In this document: positions 26,441 to 35,970 of the stretch, in pieces
How positions within the stretch are numbered: the stretch's first letter is position 1
Layout of the letters: every line of letters starts with the position of its first letter
DNA from: Bacillus crepusculi
GTDB lineage: Bacteria; Bacillota; Bacilli; Bacillales; Bacillaceae
Direction of reading: 5' to 3'
NCBI RefSeq assembly: GCF_014764715.1
Contig: NZ_JACXXE010000005.1
Span: 1-64,000 of the forward strand
DNA: 64,000 nt
Made by a program: the position numbers and the translations under genes
The notes under the pieces: model-generated
The model's database searches: none
Told to the model about the DNA's origin: nothing
The model's input: the letters and a program-made list of their open reading frames with translations, nothing else

Positions 26441-27918
26441 AAAAAGCGATCATTATTGGCGGTGGACTTGGCGGATTATCAGCTGCAATTCGCCTGCAAT
26501 CACGCGGAGTCCAGGTCACCATTCTTGAGAAAGAAGCGGCTTTAGGCGGAAAATTACAGCGTCATCAAGGAGCAGGCTACTCTTTTGATCTAGGGCCGAG
26601 TACGATCACAATGAAGGCGTATTTTGAAGAAGTGTTTACATCCTGTCATAGACGGATGGAGGATTATGTGACATTTTATCCGATTTCTCCGCTTACCAAA
26701 AACGTTTTTTCAGATGGTCATACGGTCGAGTTTACGCCGAATATTGAGCAAATGGAATCACAAATTGCGGCGTTCAGTCCTCAGGATGCAAAGCAATATC
26801 GTGCATTTTTACAGGAATCGAAAAAGCTTTTTCAAATGGCAGAGGAGCAGTTTTTAAATCGTTTGTTATTGACTTGGAAGGATAAGGCGGACCTAAAGCT
26901 GATAAAAGCACTTCTTGCGGTCAAACCGTTCACATCTGTTCAGCGTCTGCTGCGTCAATATTTCCGTCATCCTCATACGTTGGCGATGTTTGGGAGATAT
27001 GCCACATACATTGGCTCATCTCCCTACGAGGCGCCCGCTATTTTTAATATGATGGCTTATTTAGAAGGGGAAAAAGGGATTTATGGAATAAAGGGCGGTA
27101 CGTATCGTTTAGTCGAGGCATTTGAAACACTCGCAAAGGAACTAGGCGTCCACATTCATCTCAATGAACGAGTAAGCAAGATTCATGTGAAGGATCGGCG
27201 GATCAAAGGTGTGGAGACAGCTCAGCAGATGTATGAGGCAGATCAGGTCATTGCAGGTGCGGATGCACTGACTGTATATCGTCATTTGATTGATGAAAAA
27301 GACCGCCCTAGCTTTTTAAATCCAAAGCTGTCAAACATTGAACCGTCGTTATCTGGCTTTGTTCTTTTGTTAGGAGTACCTAAAGTCTATGAACAGCTGT
27401 CTCATCACAATGTGTTTTTTCCTGAGGATTATGAACAAGAATTCAAGGATATTTTTCAGAAAAAAGAGTTGCCGCAGGATCCGACACTTTACATATGTTA
27501 TTCAGGTCATTCAGAGCCAGCCTTAAGCGGAGGACCAGGAAGAAGCAACCTTTTTGTCTTGGCCAATGCACCTTATGTGACAAAAGAGCAAAATTGGGAC
27601 ATGCTAAAGGAAACGTATCGAAAGCATATCAAAACCAAATTAAAGGAAAAGGGGCTCTTTCATATGGATCAGCTTGTCGAATATGAAGCGGTTCAAACCC
27701 CGCTTGATTTGCAGCAGAAAACGGGGGCATTTCAGGGAGCCATTTATGGCATGTCTTCAAATTCGTTCAAGCAGGCGTTCTTTCGTATCAATAATCGGTC
27801 GAAGGATATTGAAGGCCTTTGGTTTGTTGGAGGAACAAGTCATCCAGGCGGCGGCACGCCGATGGTGACAAAATCAGGCCAGCTTGTCGCAGAAGCGATC
27901 ATGAAGCAATTGACGTAA
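26437..27918 (+). CDS. CrtN/CrtP-type carotenoid desaturase/oxidase
   Basis: A 493-aa FAD enzyme of the phytoene-desaturase (CrtI/CrtN/CrtP) family. The dinucleotide motif IIIGGGLGGLSAAIRLQSRG is at the N-terminus, with GGKLQRHQGAGYSFDLGPST next. The C-terminal FAD motif is LWFVGGTSHPGGGTPMV. Sequence alone does not tell desaturase (CrtN) from oxygenase (CrtP). Surrounding tailoring genes make a CrtP-like oxidation plausible. ATG 26437 overlaps the previous stop (ATGA) and has GGGAGAAGG upstream. Confidence 0.82.
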   Translation: MKKAIIIGGGLGGLSAAIRLQSRGVQVTILEKEAALGGKLQRHQGAGYSFDLGPSTITMKAYFEEVFTSCHRRMEDYVTFYPISPLTKNVFSDGHTVEFTPNIEQMESQIAAFSPQDAKQYRAFLQESKKLFQMAEEQFLNRLLLTWKDKADLKLIKALLAVKPFTSVQRLLRQYFRHPHTLAMFGRYATYIGSSPYEAPAIFNMMAYLEGEKGIYGIKGGTYRLVEAFETLAKELGVHIHLNERVSKIHVKDRRIKGVETAQQMYEADQVIAGADALTVYRHLIDEKDRPSFLNPKLSNIEPSLSGFVLLLGVPKVYEQLSHHNVFFPEDYEQEFKDIFQKKELPQDPTLYICYSGHSEPALSGGPGRSNLFVLANAPYVTKEQNWDMLKETYRKHIKTKLKEKGLFHMDQLVEYEAVQTPLDLQQKTGAFQGAIYGMSSNSFKQAFFRINNRSKDIEGLWFVGGTSHPGGGTPMVTKSGQLVAEAIMKQLT

Positions 27919-27944
27919 TACCGGATGAAAAGGAGAGAAATCAA

Positions 27945-28739
27945 GTGATTGTGGAAAAAAGAAGATTCCCGTCGCCCCATCCCTCTATTCACTTATATAC
28001 AGTGACCTATGAGGCAGATGGACTTCGGATCAAAGGGCTGCTCGCTGAACCGGCCGGAGAAGGTCTCTATGACGGCTTTTTGTATTTACGAGGCGGCATT
28101 AAAAATGTGGGAATGGTCAGACCTGGCCGAATCGTGCAATTTGCAGCGCAGGGCTTTGTCGTCTTTGCTCCCTTTTACCGAGGAAATCAAGGAGGCGAAG
28201 GGAACGAGGATTTTGCCGGAGAGGATCGGAAAGATGCATTCGCTGCCTTTCAGCTGTTGAAGCTTCATCAAAAGGTAAAGCAGGATCGTATTCATATCTT
28301 TGGTTTTTCGCGAGGCGGTATTATGGGCATTTGGACGGCTGTTGAAATGAAGCAGGAGGCCGCTTCCTTTGTAACATGGGGAGGCGTCAGTGATATGAAG
28401 CTTACCTATGAAGAGCGCGTAGATATGAGAAGAATGATGAAGCGTGTGATTGGCGGTCCACCGCACAAGGTGCCTGAGGCATATGAGGACAGAACGCCTT
28501 TAAATGACGTAGATCAAATTGAAGCGCCTGTTTTAATCATCCATGGAGAGCAGGACGAGAATGTATCGATTGAGCATGCGTATTTATTAGAAGAAGCGCT
28601 GCGCAAGCACAGGAAGTCAGTGGAAACATGGTATTTTCACGGATACAACCATTACTTTCCGCCGCAGCACAACAGAGAGATTGTCAGACGCCTCACGACA
28701 TGGATGCACAGCCGTAAAAGCGGAAATGTGGTAAAATAA
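27945..28739 (+). CDS. ytmA: YtmA alpha/beta hydrolase
   Basis: A 264-aa serine hydrolase of the prolyl-oligopeptidase-like group. The nucleophile elbow is FGFSRGG near residue 124; the acid and His lie in IHGEQDENVS and GYNHYFPP. The start is GTG 27945 with AAGGAGAG upstream. The frame continues upstream into the desaturase gene but that part is not family-like. Substrate unknown. It ends 39 bp before ytmB. Confidence 0.82.
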   Translation: MIVEKRRFPSPHPSIHLYTVTYEADGLRIKGLLAEPAGEGLYDGFLYLRGGIKNVGMVRPGRIVQFAAQGFVVFAPFYRGNQGGEGNEDFAGEDRKDAFAAFQLLKLHQKVKQDRIHIFGFSRGGIMGIWTAVEMKQEAASFVTWGGVSDMKLTYEERVDMRRMMKRVIGGPPHKVPEAYEDRTPLNDVDQIEAPVLIIHGEQDENVSIEHAYLLEEALRKHRKSVETWYFHGYNHYFPPQHNREIVRRLTTWMHSRKSGNVVK

Positions 28740-28778
28740 ACAGTATAACGAAATATAGAAAGTAGGGGGATTTTCATT

Positions 28779-29021
28779 ATGGGAATGCCTGTTGAATTTA
28801 ATACAATGATTGTCACGAAGGGAAAAGAGACAAGAATTGAAGAAAATGTGTTTGAGCTCATGAAGGAAGGGTACCGCATTTATCCATTAAATATTCCGCT
28901 TGAGGTGCGTAAAACGAAAGACGGAGAAAAAACAGGGACAGCACATGTTGAAAAGCTGGAACTTACAGACAATGTCACGAAGGTGACGTACCGTCTTGTG
29001 TCATTACATTCAACGAACTAA
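28779..29021 (+). CDS. ytmB: YtmB, DUF2584 family protein
   Basis: An 80-aa cytoplasmic protein of the DUF2584/YtmB family: MGMPVEFNTMIVTKGKETR, then YRIYPLNIPLEVRKTKDGEKTG. No membrane segment or cysteine. AGTAGGGGG lies before the ATG. Function unknown. Confidence 0.85.
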   Translation: MGMPVEFNTMIVTKGKETRIEENVFELMKEGYRIYPLNIPLEVRKTKDGEKTGTAHVEKLELTDNVTKVTYRLVSLHSTN

Positions 29022-29060
29022 CAAAAAAGCTGAGGGATTGAATCTCCTCAGCTTTTGTTA
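29020..29060. terminator. Bidirectional terminator between ytmB and pckA
   Basis: AAAAGCTGAGG pairs with CCTCAGCTTTT, with A-rich and T-rich tails on both sides serving the two convergent genes. Confidence 0.85.
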
Positions 29061-29066
29061 GTTTAT

Positions 29067-30653
29067 TTATACGAGTGGTCCGCCTTTGGCTTCAATGTCA
29101 CTTGCCGCATGGCTGAATTTTTTGAAGTTCTTTTTAAATTCATTGGCAAGGAAGTGTGCTTTTTCTTGATAAGCCTCTTGGTCCGCCCACGTTTTAGCAG
29201 GTTGAAGTACTTCATCTGGCACGCCAGGAATATGAAGCGGGATGTGCAGTCCAAAGATGTCATCCGTAATCATTTCGGCATTGTCAAGATCCCCTTCGAT
29301 CGCTGCCTGCACCATTGCTCTTGTATGAGCAAGATTCATTCGTTTGCCTGTACCATAGCCGCCGCCAGTCCAGCCTGTGTTCACAAGGAATACTTTTGCG
29401 CCGTGCTCATCAATTTTTTTGCCAAGCATTTCAGCATAGACATGAGCTGGAAGTGGCAAGAATGGTGAACCGAAGCAAGTAGAGAATGTCGTTTCTGGTG
29501 ATGTAACGCCGCGCTCAGTTCCTGCTAATTTACTTGTATAACCGCTCAAGAAATGGTACATCGCCTGTTCCTTTGTTAAACGGCTGATTGGAGGTAAAAC
29601 GCCAAATGCATCAGCTGTTAAGAAGACAATGGCAGATGGATGTCCTGCGATACTTGGTTTCACGATGTTATCAATCATTTCGATTGGGTAAGCCGCACGT
29701 GTGTTTTCAGTAAAGAATGTGTCATCATAATCTGCTTCACGTGTTTCTTCATCAAGCACAACATTCTCAAGAACTGATCCGAAGCTGATGGCTTTGTAGA
29801 TTTGTGGTTCTTTTTCTTCACTTAAATTCACACATTTCGCATAGCATCCGCCCTCGATATTGAAGACACCTGTGCCAGACCAGCCGTGTTCGTCGTCTCC
29901 GATCAGCTTACGGCTTGCGCTTGCAGAAAGCGTCGTTTTCCCAGTCCCAGAAAGACCGAAGAATAATGCGACATCACCTTCTTGACCAACGTTTGCTGAG
30001 CAGTGCATTGATAAAATATCTTGCTCAGGCAGCAGGTAGTTCATGACAGAGAAAATGGATTTTTTCATCTCTCCGGCATATTCTGTTCCACCAATAAGAA
30101 TCGTCCGTTTTTCAAAAGAAACGATAATGAATGTTTCAGAGTTTGTTCCATCTGTTTCAGGATCTGCTTTAAAGTGAGGTGCAGATAAGATGGTGAAAGG
30201 TTTTTCGTTTGATGATGGTGCTGAACCATCAGGTCTGATGAATAACTGCTTTGCAAAGAGATTGTGCCATGCAAATTCGTTTACAACTGTAATCGGCATA
30301 CGGTATCTTTCATCAGCGCCGGCAAACCCATCAAAGACAAATAGTTCATCACGTTCTTTTAAGTATGAGACAACCTTTGTATATAAACGATCAAATGCGT
30401 CTTTAGAGATCGGCTGGTTTACATGACCCCAATCGATTTTATGCTCAGAGCTTTCTTCTTTGACGATAAATTTATCTTTAGGCGAACGTCCAGTGTAAGC
30501 ACCAGTTGTAGCCCGGACAGCTCCTGTTGATGTTAAAACGCCTTCATTACGTGCCAAAATCTTTTCAACAAGTTTCGGAACAGATAAATTTTGGTGCGTA
30601 TTTTCTAATGAGAGCAATGACTGCAAATCTTCTTTTAAATCCACTGAGTTCAT
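29067..30653 (-). CDS. pckA: Phosphoenolpyruvate carboxykinase (ATP)
   Basis: PckA makes phosphoenolpyruvate from oxaloacetate and ATP, the first step of gluconeogenesis. The protein has 528 aa. Signatures are the kinase-1a P-loop [35 protein letters not shown] and [16 protein letters not shown] residues (here [14 protein letters not shown]) near the N-terminus. GGAAGGG precedes ATG 30653. It is transcribed away from metK from a promoter carrying CcpN-like sites. Confidence 0.96.
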   Translation of the reverse strand: MNSVDLKEDLQSLLSLENTHQNLSVPKLVEKILARNEGVLTSTGAVRATTGAYTGRSPKDKFIVKEESSEHKIDWGHVNQPISKDAFDRLYTKVVSYLKERDELFVFDGFAGADERYRMPITVVNEFAWHNLFAKQLFIRPDGSAPSSNEKPFTILSAPHFKADPETDGTNSETFIIVSFEKRTILIGGTEYAGEMKKSIFSVMNYLLPEQDILSMHCSANVGQEGDVALFFGLSGTGKTTLSASASRKLIGDDEHGWSGTGVFNIEGGCYAKCVNLSEEKEPQIYKAISFGSVLENVVLDEETREADYDDTFFTENTRAAYPIEMIDNIVKPSIAGHPSAIVFLTADAFGVLPPISRLTKEQAMYHFLSGYTSKLAGTERGVTSPETTFSTCFGSPFLPLPAHVYAEMLGKKIDEHGAKVFLVNTGWTGGGYGTGKRMNLAHTRAMVQAAIEGDLDNAEMITDDIFGLHIPLHIPGVPDEVLQPAKTWADQEAYQEKAHFLANEFKKNFKKFSHAASDIEAKGGPLV

Positions 30654-30695
30654 AAAAAAACCCTTCCTTTACCGTTGAATTTGTTTGTTTTGATT

Positions 30696-30727
30696 AGTAT
30701 AACACATTGATAATAATAGTCTATACT
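30696..30727 (-). promoter_or_regulatory. pckA promoter with CcpN-like operators
   Basis: On the minus strand TAGACT (30723-30718), 16 nt, TATACT (30701-30696) is the promoter. TGTGTTATACT (minus strand, 30706-30696) fits the CcpN consensus TRTGHYATAYW exactly and covers the -10. A second, imperfect copy TAGTCTATACT lies on the plus strand at 30717-30727 over the -35. CcpN represses pckA in B. subtilis during glycolysis. Confidence 0.6.
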
Positions 30728-30832
30728 AATTAAATATTTTTGTGTGTGTTTTTTCATTTTTTCGAGAAAATATGCTTTTTGGTGATGCTCATCATGTGGT
30801 GAAAAAAGAGGCGAGATAATTCCGATGAAGCA

Positions 30833-30862
30833 TTGACATGACGCAAGGGTTTAAGATAAGAT
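30833..30862 (+). promoter_or_regulatory. Promoter of the metK transcript
   Basis: TTGACA (30833-30838), 18 nt, TAAGAT (30857-30862), directly upstream of the S-box. Confidence 0.6.
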
Positions 30863-30879
30863 ATCTTATTGAACGGATA

Positions 30880-31073
30880 CTCTTATCCCGAGTTGGCGGA
30901 GGGACAGGCCCGATGAAGCCCAGCAACCGGTTTCTTATGAAAAAGGCATGAACATGCTGAGAAACCAAGGTGCTAACCTGATGCAAGGTACAAACAACAC
31001 CTTGAGCGATAAGAGTGAAAGGCATGCGATCTCAGACCCTTTCCTCGCAATGATGGAAATGGTTTTTTTATTT
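30880..31073 (+). ncRNA. SAM-I (S-box) riboswitch leader
   Basis: The aptamer is bounded by P1 arms CTCTTATC (30880-30887) and GATAAGAG (31008-31015). It contains the S-box consensus segments GGCGGAGGGAC, GGCCCGATGAAGCCC-AGCAACC and AAGGTGCTAACC. An intrinsic terminator follows at 31037-31073 (ACCCTTTCC/GGAAATGGT, then seven T). With SAM bound it should stop transcription before metK. About 135 nt of leader without an evident gene separate the terminator from metK. Confidence 0.95.
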
Positions 31074-31208
31074 TTGGGATATCATATGAACAAATTGCCA
31101 ATAACATCTCTAATATAAACGTTTTGATATAAGAGGGAACGAGTTCCGTATCATATTGGAGGCCTCATCTTGGGATGATGGGGTCTTGTACAGGAGGAAA
31201 TAGCCATT

Positions 31209-32411
31209 ATGAGTCAAAATCGTCGTTTATTTACTTCAGAATCAGTGACAGAAGGACATCCAGATAAAATCTGTGATCAAATTTCAGATAGTATTTTGGA
31301 TGAAATTTTAAAGAAAGATCCAAATGCACGTGTTGCCTGTGAGACTTCTGTCACAACCGGTCTCGTATTAGTAAGCGGTGAGATTACAACGTCTACTTAT
31401 GTCGATATTCCAAAGACGGTACGTGACACGATTAAGGAAATTGGCTACACACGTGCGAAATATGGTTTTGATGCGGAAACATGTGCGGTGCTTACATCAA
31501 TTGATGAACAGTCTGCTGATATTGCGCAAGGTGTAGACAAAGCGCTTGAAGCACGTGAAGGAACAATGACCGAAGAAGAAATTGATGCAATCGGTGCAGG
31601 TGACCAAGGGCTTATGTTTGGTTTTGCAAACAACGAAACTGAAGAGCTAATGCCACTGCCGATTTCACTAGCGCATAAATTATCTCGCCGTTTAACAGAA
31701 GTGCGCAAGGATCAAACACTTGCCTACCTTCGCCCAGACGGAAAAACACAAGTAACAGTTGAATATGATGAACAAAACAAACCAGTTCGTATTGACACAG
31801 TGGTTATTTCCACGCAGCATGCACCAGAAATGACGCTTGAACAAATTCAAAGCGATTTAAAAGAGCATGTCATCCACCCTGTGGTTCCAAGTGAACTAAT
31901 TGATGAAGAGACAAAATACTTTATCAACCCAACAGGCCGTTTTGTTATCGGTGGACCTCAAGGGGATGCGGGTTTAACTGGACGTAAAATCATCGTTGAT
32001 ACGTATGGCGGATACGCTCGTCATGGCGGCGGTGCATTCTCAGGTAAGGACGCAACGAAGGTTGACCGTTCTGCGGCATACGCTGCTCGTTACGTAGCGA
32101 AAAATATTGTAGCCGCTGGCCTTGCAGATTCTTGTGAAGTACAACTTGCTTATGCAATTGGTGTGGCACAGCCAGTATCAATTTCAATTGATACATTTGG
32201 AACAGGAAAAGCTTCTGAAGAAAAATTAATTGAAGTGGTTCGTGCGAACTTTGATCTACGTCCGGCTGGCATTATTAAAATGCTTGATCTGCGTCGTCCG
32301 ATCTATAAACAAACAGCTGCATATGGACACTTTGGCCGTCATGATTTAGATCTACCATGGGAAAAAACGGATAAGGCCGATACGCTTCGTAAGGAAGCAT
32401 TAGGACAATAA
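31209..32411 (+). CDS. metK: S-adenosylmethionine synthase
   Basis: MetK makes SAM from methionine and ATP. It is 400 aa with the standard motifs [26 protein letters not shown] and [21 protein letters not shown] precedes ATG 31209. It is controlled by its product through the S-box leader. Its cytoplasmic product feeds methyltransferases and the LuxS cycle. Confidence 0.97.
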   Translation: MSQNRRLFTSESVTEGHPDKICDQISDSILDEILKKDPNARVACETSVTTGLVLVSGEITTSTYVDIPKTVRDTIKEIGYTRAKYGFDAETCAVLTSIDEQSADIAQGVDKALEAREGTMTEEEIDAIGAGDQGLMFGFANNETEELMPLPISLAHKLSRRLTEVRKDQTLAYLRPDGKTQVTVEYDEQNKPVRIDTVVISTQHAPEMTLEQIQSDLKEHVIHPVVPSELIDEETKYFINPTGRFVIGGPQGDAGLTGRKIIVDTYGGYARHGGGAFSGKDATKVDRSAAYAARYVAKNIVAAGLADSCEVQLAYAIGVAQPVSISIDTFGTGKASEEKLIEVVRANFDLRPAGIIKMLDLRRPIYKQTAAYGHFGRHDLDLPWEKTDKADTLRKEALGQ

Positions 32412-32418
32412 CAACATA

Positions 32419-32450
32419 TAAAACCGCTTATTTTAAGCGGTTTTCCTTTT
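32419..32450 (+). terminator. Terminator of metK
   Basis: AAAACCGCTTA and TAAGCGGTTTT with a 3-nt loop, then CCTTTT. Confidence 0.8.
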
Positions 32451-32559
32451 GATTAAAAAAAATTCTACAAAAAACGTAAAAATGTGAAACAAAATCGGGC
32501 AAAATACTGTCTAATTATAGGTCTACTTTTAAGAAATAACATAACGTGGAGGCAATAAT

Positions 32560-34458
32560 ATGTGTGGGTTTGTTGGTGTTTTTAATCACCGTCCATTGTC
32601 CGAAACTACTGAGCAGGAAGAGTTAATTAAACAAATGAATCGTCTCATCGTTCATCGCGGTCCGGATGATGAGGGGTACTTTCATGATGAGCATGTAGGA
32701 TTTGGATTTAGACGTTTAAGTATTATAGATGTTGAACATGGAAAGCAGCCGCTTTCTTATGAAGATGAGAAGTATTGGATTATTTTCAATGGAGAAATTT
32801 ATAACTATGTGGAGCTAAAGGAAGAGCTTGTGAAAAAGGGCTATACGTTCAGCACAGATTCTGATACCGAAGTCCTTCTTGCCACATATCGTCATTATAA
32901 AGAAGAAGCGGCTTCTAAGCTTCGCGGCATGTTTGCCTTTTTAATTTGGGATAAAGAAGCGCAGTTATTATATGGCGCAAGAGATCCTTTTGGCATCAAA
33001 CCGCTTTATTTTACACAAATGGATGATCAAGTGTACTTTGCTTCTGAACGCAAAAGCTTGATGGCTGTAAATGAGAACATTTTATTTGATGAGACCTCTT
33101 TGCAGCAATACATGTCTTTCCAGTTCGTTCCTGAGCCAAATACACTTGATCAAAAGGTGCATAAAGTGGAGCCTGGTCATCAGTTCACACTCCGCCCGGG
33201 CAAGGATATTGAATTTAAGACTTACTGGAAGGTTCAATTTAAGCCTGAACAAACACAAGAACAGAAGCTAATGGAAGAAGTGCGCGATGCAATCTATGAT
33301 TCTGTGAAAGTGCACATGAGAAGTGATGTACCTGTTGGTTCATTCCTTTCTGGTGGTATTGATTCTTCTTTCATCGTGTCTGTCGCAAAGGAATTTCATC
33401 CTGAGCTGAAGACGTTCTCAGTTGGCTTCCAGCAGGACGGTTTTAGTGAAGTGGATGTGGCAAAGGAAACAGCTGATAAACTAGGCTTACAAAACTTTAG
33501 TGCCGTCATTTCCCCTGAGGAATATATGAATGAGCTTCCGAAGATTGTTTGGCATTTAGACGATCCTTTAGCTGATCCGGCAGCGATTCCATTATATTTC
33601 GTCGCAAAAGAAGCGAAGAAACAAGTTACTGTTGTTCTTTCTGGTGAGGGAGCAGACGAGCTGTTTGGTGGATATAATATTTACCGCGAGCCTCTTTCGC
33701 TAAAGCCATTTGAATCTGTTCCATCCATGCTGAAAAAGCTTCTTCTTCGTCTGGCGCGTTTAATGCCAGAAGGAATGAAGGGGAAAAGCTTTATCGTTCG
33801 CGGCTGTACGCCATTAGAGGAGCGCTATATCGGCAATGCGAAAATCTTTGAAGAGCCAGTGAAGAAAAACCTCTTAAAGCAGTATGATCCAAGCATCACA
33901 TATCGTGACGTGACGAAAACATACTTCGAGGAAAGTGCAGGCTACAGTGATATTAACAAGATGCAATATGTTGATATTCATACGTGGATGCGCGGGGACA
34001 TCCTGCTGAAAGCAGATAAGATGACGATGGCGAACTCTCTTGAGCTTCGTGTTCCATTCCTTGATAAGGTTGTATTTGAAGCGGCTTCTAAAATTCCAGA
34101 AGAGCTGAAAACAAAAGATGGCACAACGAAATATTTACTGCGTAAAGCAGCAGAAGGTATTGTGCCAGACCATGTGTTGAATCGCAAAAAGCTAGGTTTC
34201 CCTGTGCCAATTCGTCATTGGCTGAAAAATGAGATGAACGCTTGGGCGAAAGATATCATCAAAAACAGTCAAACAGAAGAATATATTAACAAGGCATATG
34301 TACTTGATTTATTAAATGAGCATTGTGCTGGCAAAGCAGATCATAGCCGTAAGATTTGGACTGTCCTGATCTTTATGATCTGGCATAGCATTTATGTGGA
34401 GCGCAGCATTGATCCAGAGCAGTTGAATCATCAACCGAAAGAAGTCATCTTTAGCTAA
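32560..34458 (+). CDS. asnB: Asparagine synthase (glutamine-hydrolysing)
   Basis: AsnB, 632 aa, amidates aspartate using glutamine and ATP. The N-terminal class II glutaminase domain begins with the catalytic Cys2 (MCGFVGVF) and has RRLSIIDVEHGKQP. The synthetase domain carries the PP-loop LSGGIDSSF near residue 262 and SGEGADELFGGY. GTGGAGG precedes ATG 32560. Flanked by terminators, so monocistronic. Confidence 0.96.
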   Translation: MCGFVGVFNHRPLSETTEQEELIKQMNRLIVHRGPDDEGYFHDEHVGFGFRRLSIIDVEHGKQPLSYEDEKYWIIFNGEIYNYVELKEELVKKGYTFSTDSDTEVLLATYRHYKEEAASKLRGMFAFLIWDKEAQLLYGARDPFGIKPLYFTQMDDQVYFASERKSLMAVNENILFDETSLQQYMSFQFVPEPNTLDQKVHKVEPGHQFTLRPGKDIEFKTYWKVQFKPEQTQEQKLMEEVRDAIYDSVKVHMRSDVPVGSFLSGGIDSSFIVSVAKEFHPELKTFSVGFQQDGFSEVDVAKETADKLGLQNFSAVISPEEYMNELPKIVWHLDDPLADPAAIPLYFVAKEAKKQVTVVLSGEGADELFGGYNIYREPLSLKPFESVPSMLKKLLLRLARLMPEGMKGKSFIVRGCTPLEERYIGNAKIFEEPVKKNLLKQYDPSITYRDVTKTYFEESAGYSDINKMQYVDIHTWMRGDILLKADKMTMANSLELRVPFLDKVVFEAASKIPEELKTKDGTTKYLLRKAAEGIVPDHVLNRKKLGFPVPIRHWLKNEMNAWAKDIIKNSQTEEYINKAYVLDLLNEHCAGKADHSRKIWTVLIFMIWHSIYVERSIDPEQLNHQPKEVIFS

Positions 34459-34460
34459 TG

Positions 34461-34498
34461 AAAAAAGGTTTTCAGCTTTGTGCTGAAAACCTTTTTTG
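34461..34498 (+). terminator. Terminator of asnB
   Basis: AAAAAAGGTTTTCAGC and GCTGAAAACCTTTTTT with a 5-nt loop, ending in a T run. Confidence 0.9.
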
Positions 34499-34600
34499 TC
34501 ATGATAGAAAGCGGCGGAAAAGGGTAAAATAACAAGCGGTTCATAGTTATTGCTTAATATCCGGAAAAAAACATGATAAAGTGAAGATACTCGTACGATG

Positions 34601-35116
34601 TTAACGGGATAAAAGGGAACGATAGTATTGTCCTTTTTCTACATATTCTCTGCGGATTCGGTCCATGTCTTGGATATCTTCATCTGTTAACTGCCGGACG
34701 ACCTTGGCTGGACGGCCAAAAGCAAGTGCTCCCTTTGGAATGACCTTTCCTTGCGGGACAAGACTACCTGCACCGATAAAGGCGCCCTCGCCAATTTCTG
34801 CACCATCGAGAATGATGGACCCCATGCCAATGAGGGCATTTTTTCGAATGATTGAGCTATGTAATGTGACTTGGTGTCCAATGGTAGCACCATCTTCAAT
34901 AAGAAGTGTTTTTCCAGGACTTTGATGCAGACAGGATAAGTCTTGAATGTTGACGTTTTTTCCAATTCTCACTGGAGCGACATCGCCTCTAATGACGGTT
35001 TGGAACCAAACGCTCGAATATTCTCCAATTGTGACATCGCCAGTAATGGTGGCGTTATCTGCAACAAAGACTGATTCATGAATCTCAGGTGTAAACTGAT
35101 GATATGGATAAATCAC
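34601..35116 (-). CDS. ytoA: YtoA, gamma-carbonic-anhydrase-like hexapeptide protein
   Basis: A 171-aa left-handed beta-helix protein of the gamma-carbonic-anhydrase-like group (YtoA/YrdA). Hexapeptide repeats run through most of it: NATITGDVTIGEYSSVWFQTVIRGDVAPVRIG, QDLSCLHQSPGKTLLIEDGATIGHQVTLHS, ALIGMGSIILDGAEIGEGAFIGAGSLV. His residues in QDLSCLH, GHQ and LHS are placed as zinc ligands. Activity unproven in the family. I start at GTG 35116 (MIYPYHQ), which has AAGGAAG upstream and gives family length. The frame open to 35305 overlaps ytpA and is not family-like. Confidence 0.88.
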   Translation of the reverse strand: MIYPYHQFTPEIHESVFVADNATITGDVTIGEYSSVWFQTVIRGDVAPVRIGKNVNIQDLSCLHQSPGKTLLIEDGATIGHQVTLHSSIIRKNALIGMGSIILDGAEIGEGAFIGAGSLVPQGKVIPKGALAFGRPAKVVRQLTDEDIQDMDRIRREYVEKGQYYRSLLSR

Positions 35117-35161
35117 TTTTTCGACTTCCTTTCTTAATACAACATTTGTGAGGTGTTTACT

Positions 35162-35941
35162 TTGTGGACTTGGCATGCTGAAAGACCAGTTGGTACAATT
35201 GTGATTGTACATGGTGCTAGTGAATATCATGGCCGATATAAATGGCTGATTGAAATGTGGCGAACTGCAGGCTATCATGTCGTGATGGGTGATCTGCCTG
35301 GGCAAGGGACATCAACGCGTGCGCGCGGCCATATTCGCTCTTTTCAAGAATACATTGATACAGTTGATGAATGGATCGAACATGCGAAGTCGTTCAGGCT
35401 TCCAACATTTTTACTTGGACACAGCATGGGTGGACTCATTTCAATTGAGTGGTTCAAGCAGTATACCCATACGAAGATTGATGGCCTTATTTTATCATCA
35501 CCTTGTTTAGGTCTGCAATTTAAACCGAAGAAGCTGATGGATTTTGCATCAAAAGGTCTAAATGTGCTGGCTCCGTCTTTTAAAGTAGAATCAGGACTTT
35601 CTATTGAACTTGCCACACGGAATCAGGCTGTGATTGAAGCAGACTCAAATGATTCACTGTATGTGACAAAGGTATCCGTTCGCTGGTATCGAGAGCTGAT
35701 CAAAAATATTGATGCGGCGATGCAGCCAACGAATGTCTTTCGGTCGATTCCGCTTCTCTTAATGCAGGCGGGGGATGACAAGATCGTAGATAAAACGAGG
35801 GTGGTCAAATGGTTCAATGGCATTGAATCATACAATAAATCTTATCGTGAATGGGAAGGGCTGTATCACGAAATTTTTAATGAACCAGAAAGAGAAGATG
35901 TGTTTAAGGCGGCGAGAGCCTTTACAGATCAATATATTTGA
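35162..35941 (+). CDS. ytpA: YtpA lysophospholipase
   Basis: A 259-aa alpha/beta hydrolase of the monoglyceride-lipase group. In B. subtilis YtpA is linked to making the lysophospholipid antibiotic bacilysocin. Motifs are VHGASEYHGRYKWLIE, GDLPGQGTSTRARGHI, and LGHSMGGL with the nucleophile Ser. The final His is in EGLYHEIFNEPE. TTG 35162 (MWTWHAE) has GAGGTG about 6 nt upstream and fits the family start; GTG 35153 is too close. Divergent from ytoA, followed by ytpB. Confidence 0.88.
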   Translation: MWTWHAERPVGTIVIVHGASEYHGRYKWLIEMWRTAGYHVVMGDLPGQGTSTRARGHIRSFQEYIDTVDEWIEHAKSFRLPTFLLGHSMGGLISIEWFKQYTHTKIDGLILSSPCLGLQFKPKKLMDFASKGLNVLAPSFKVESGLSIELATRNQAVIEADSNDSLYVTKVSVRWYRELIKNIDAAMQPTNVFRSIPLLLMQAGDDKIVDKTRVVKWFNGIESYNKSYREWEGLYHEIFNEPEREDVFKAARAFTDQYI

Positions 35942-35970
35942 TTGTGAGCTTAAGTTGGGGGTGGATTGAT

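Noticed and set aside
28086..28466. 126-codon frame opposite ytmA
   Set aside because: Shadow of the ytmA coding strand with no initiation signal.
29055..29468. 137-codon plus-strand frame within pckA
   Set aside because: Lies fully opposite the highly conserved pckA C-terminus.
30792..31025. 77-codon minus-strand frame
   Set aside because: It is the reverse complement of the S-box riboswitch.
34665..34965. Frames on either strand inside ytoA
   Set aside because: Shadows produced by the repetitive hexapeptide coding sequence.
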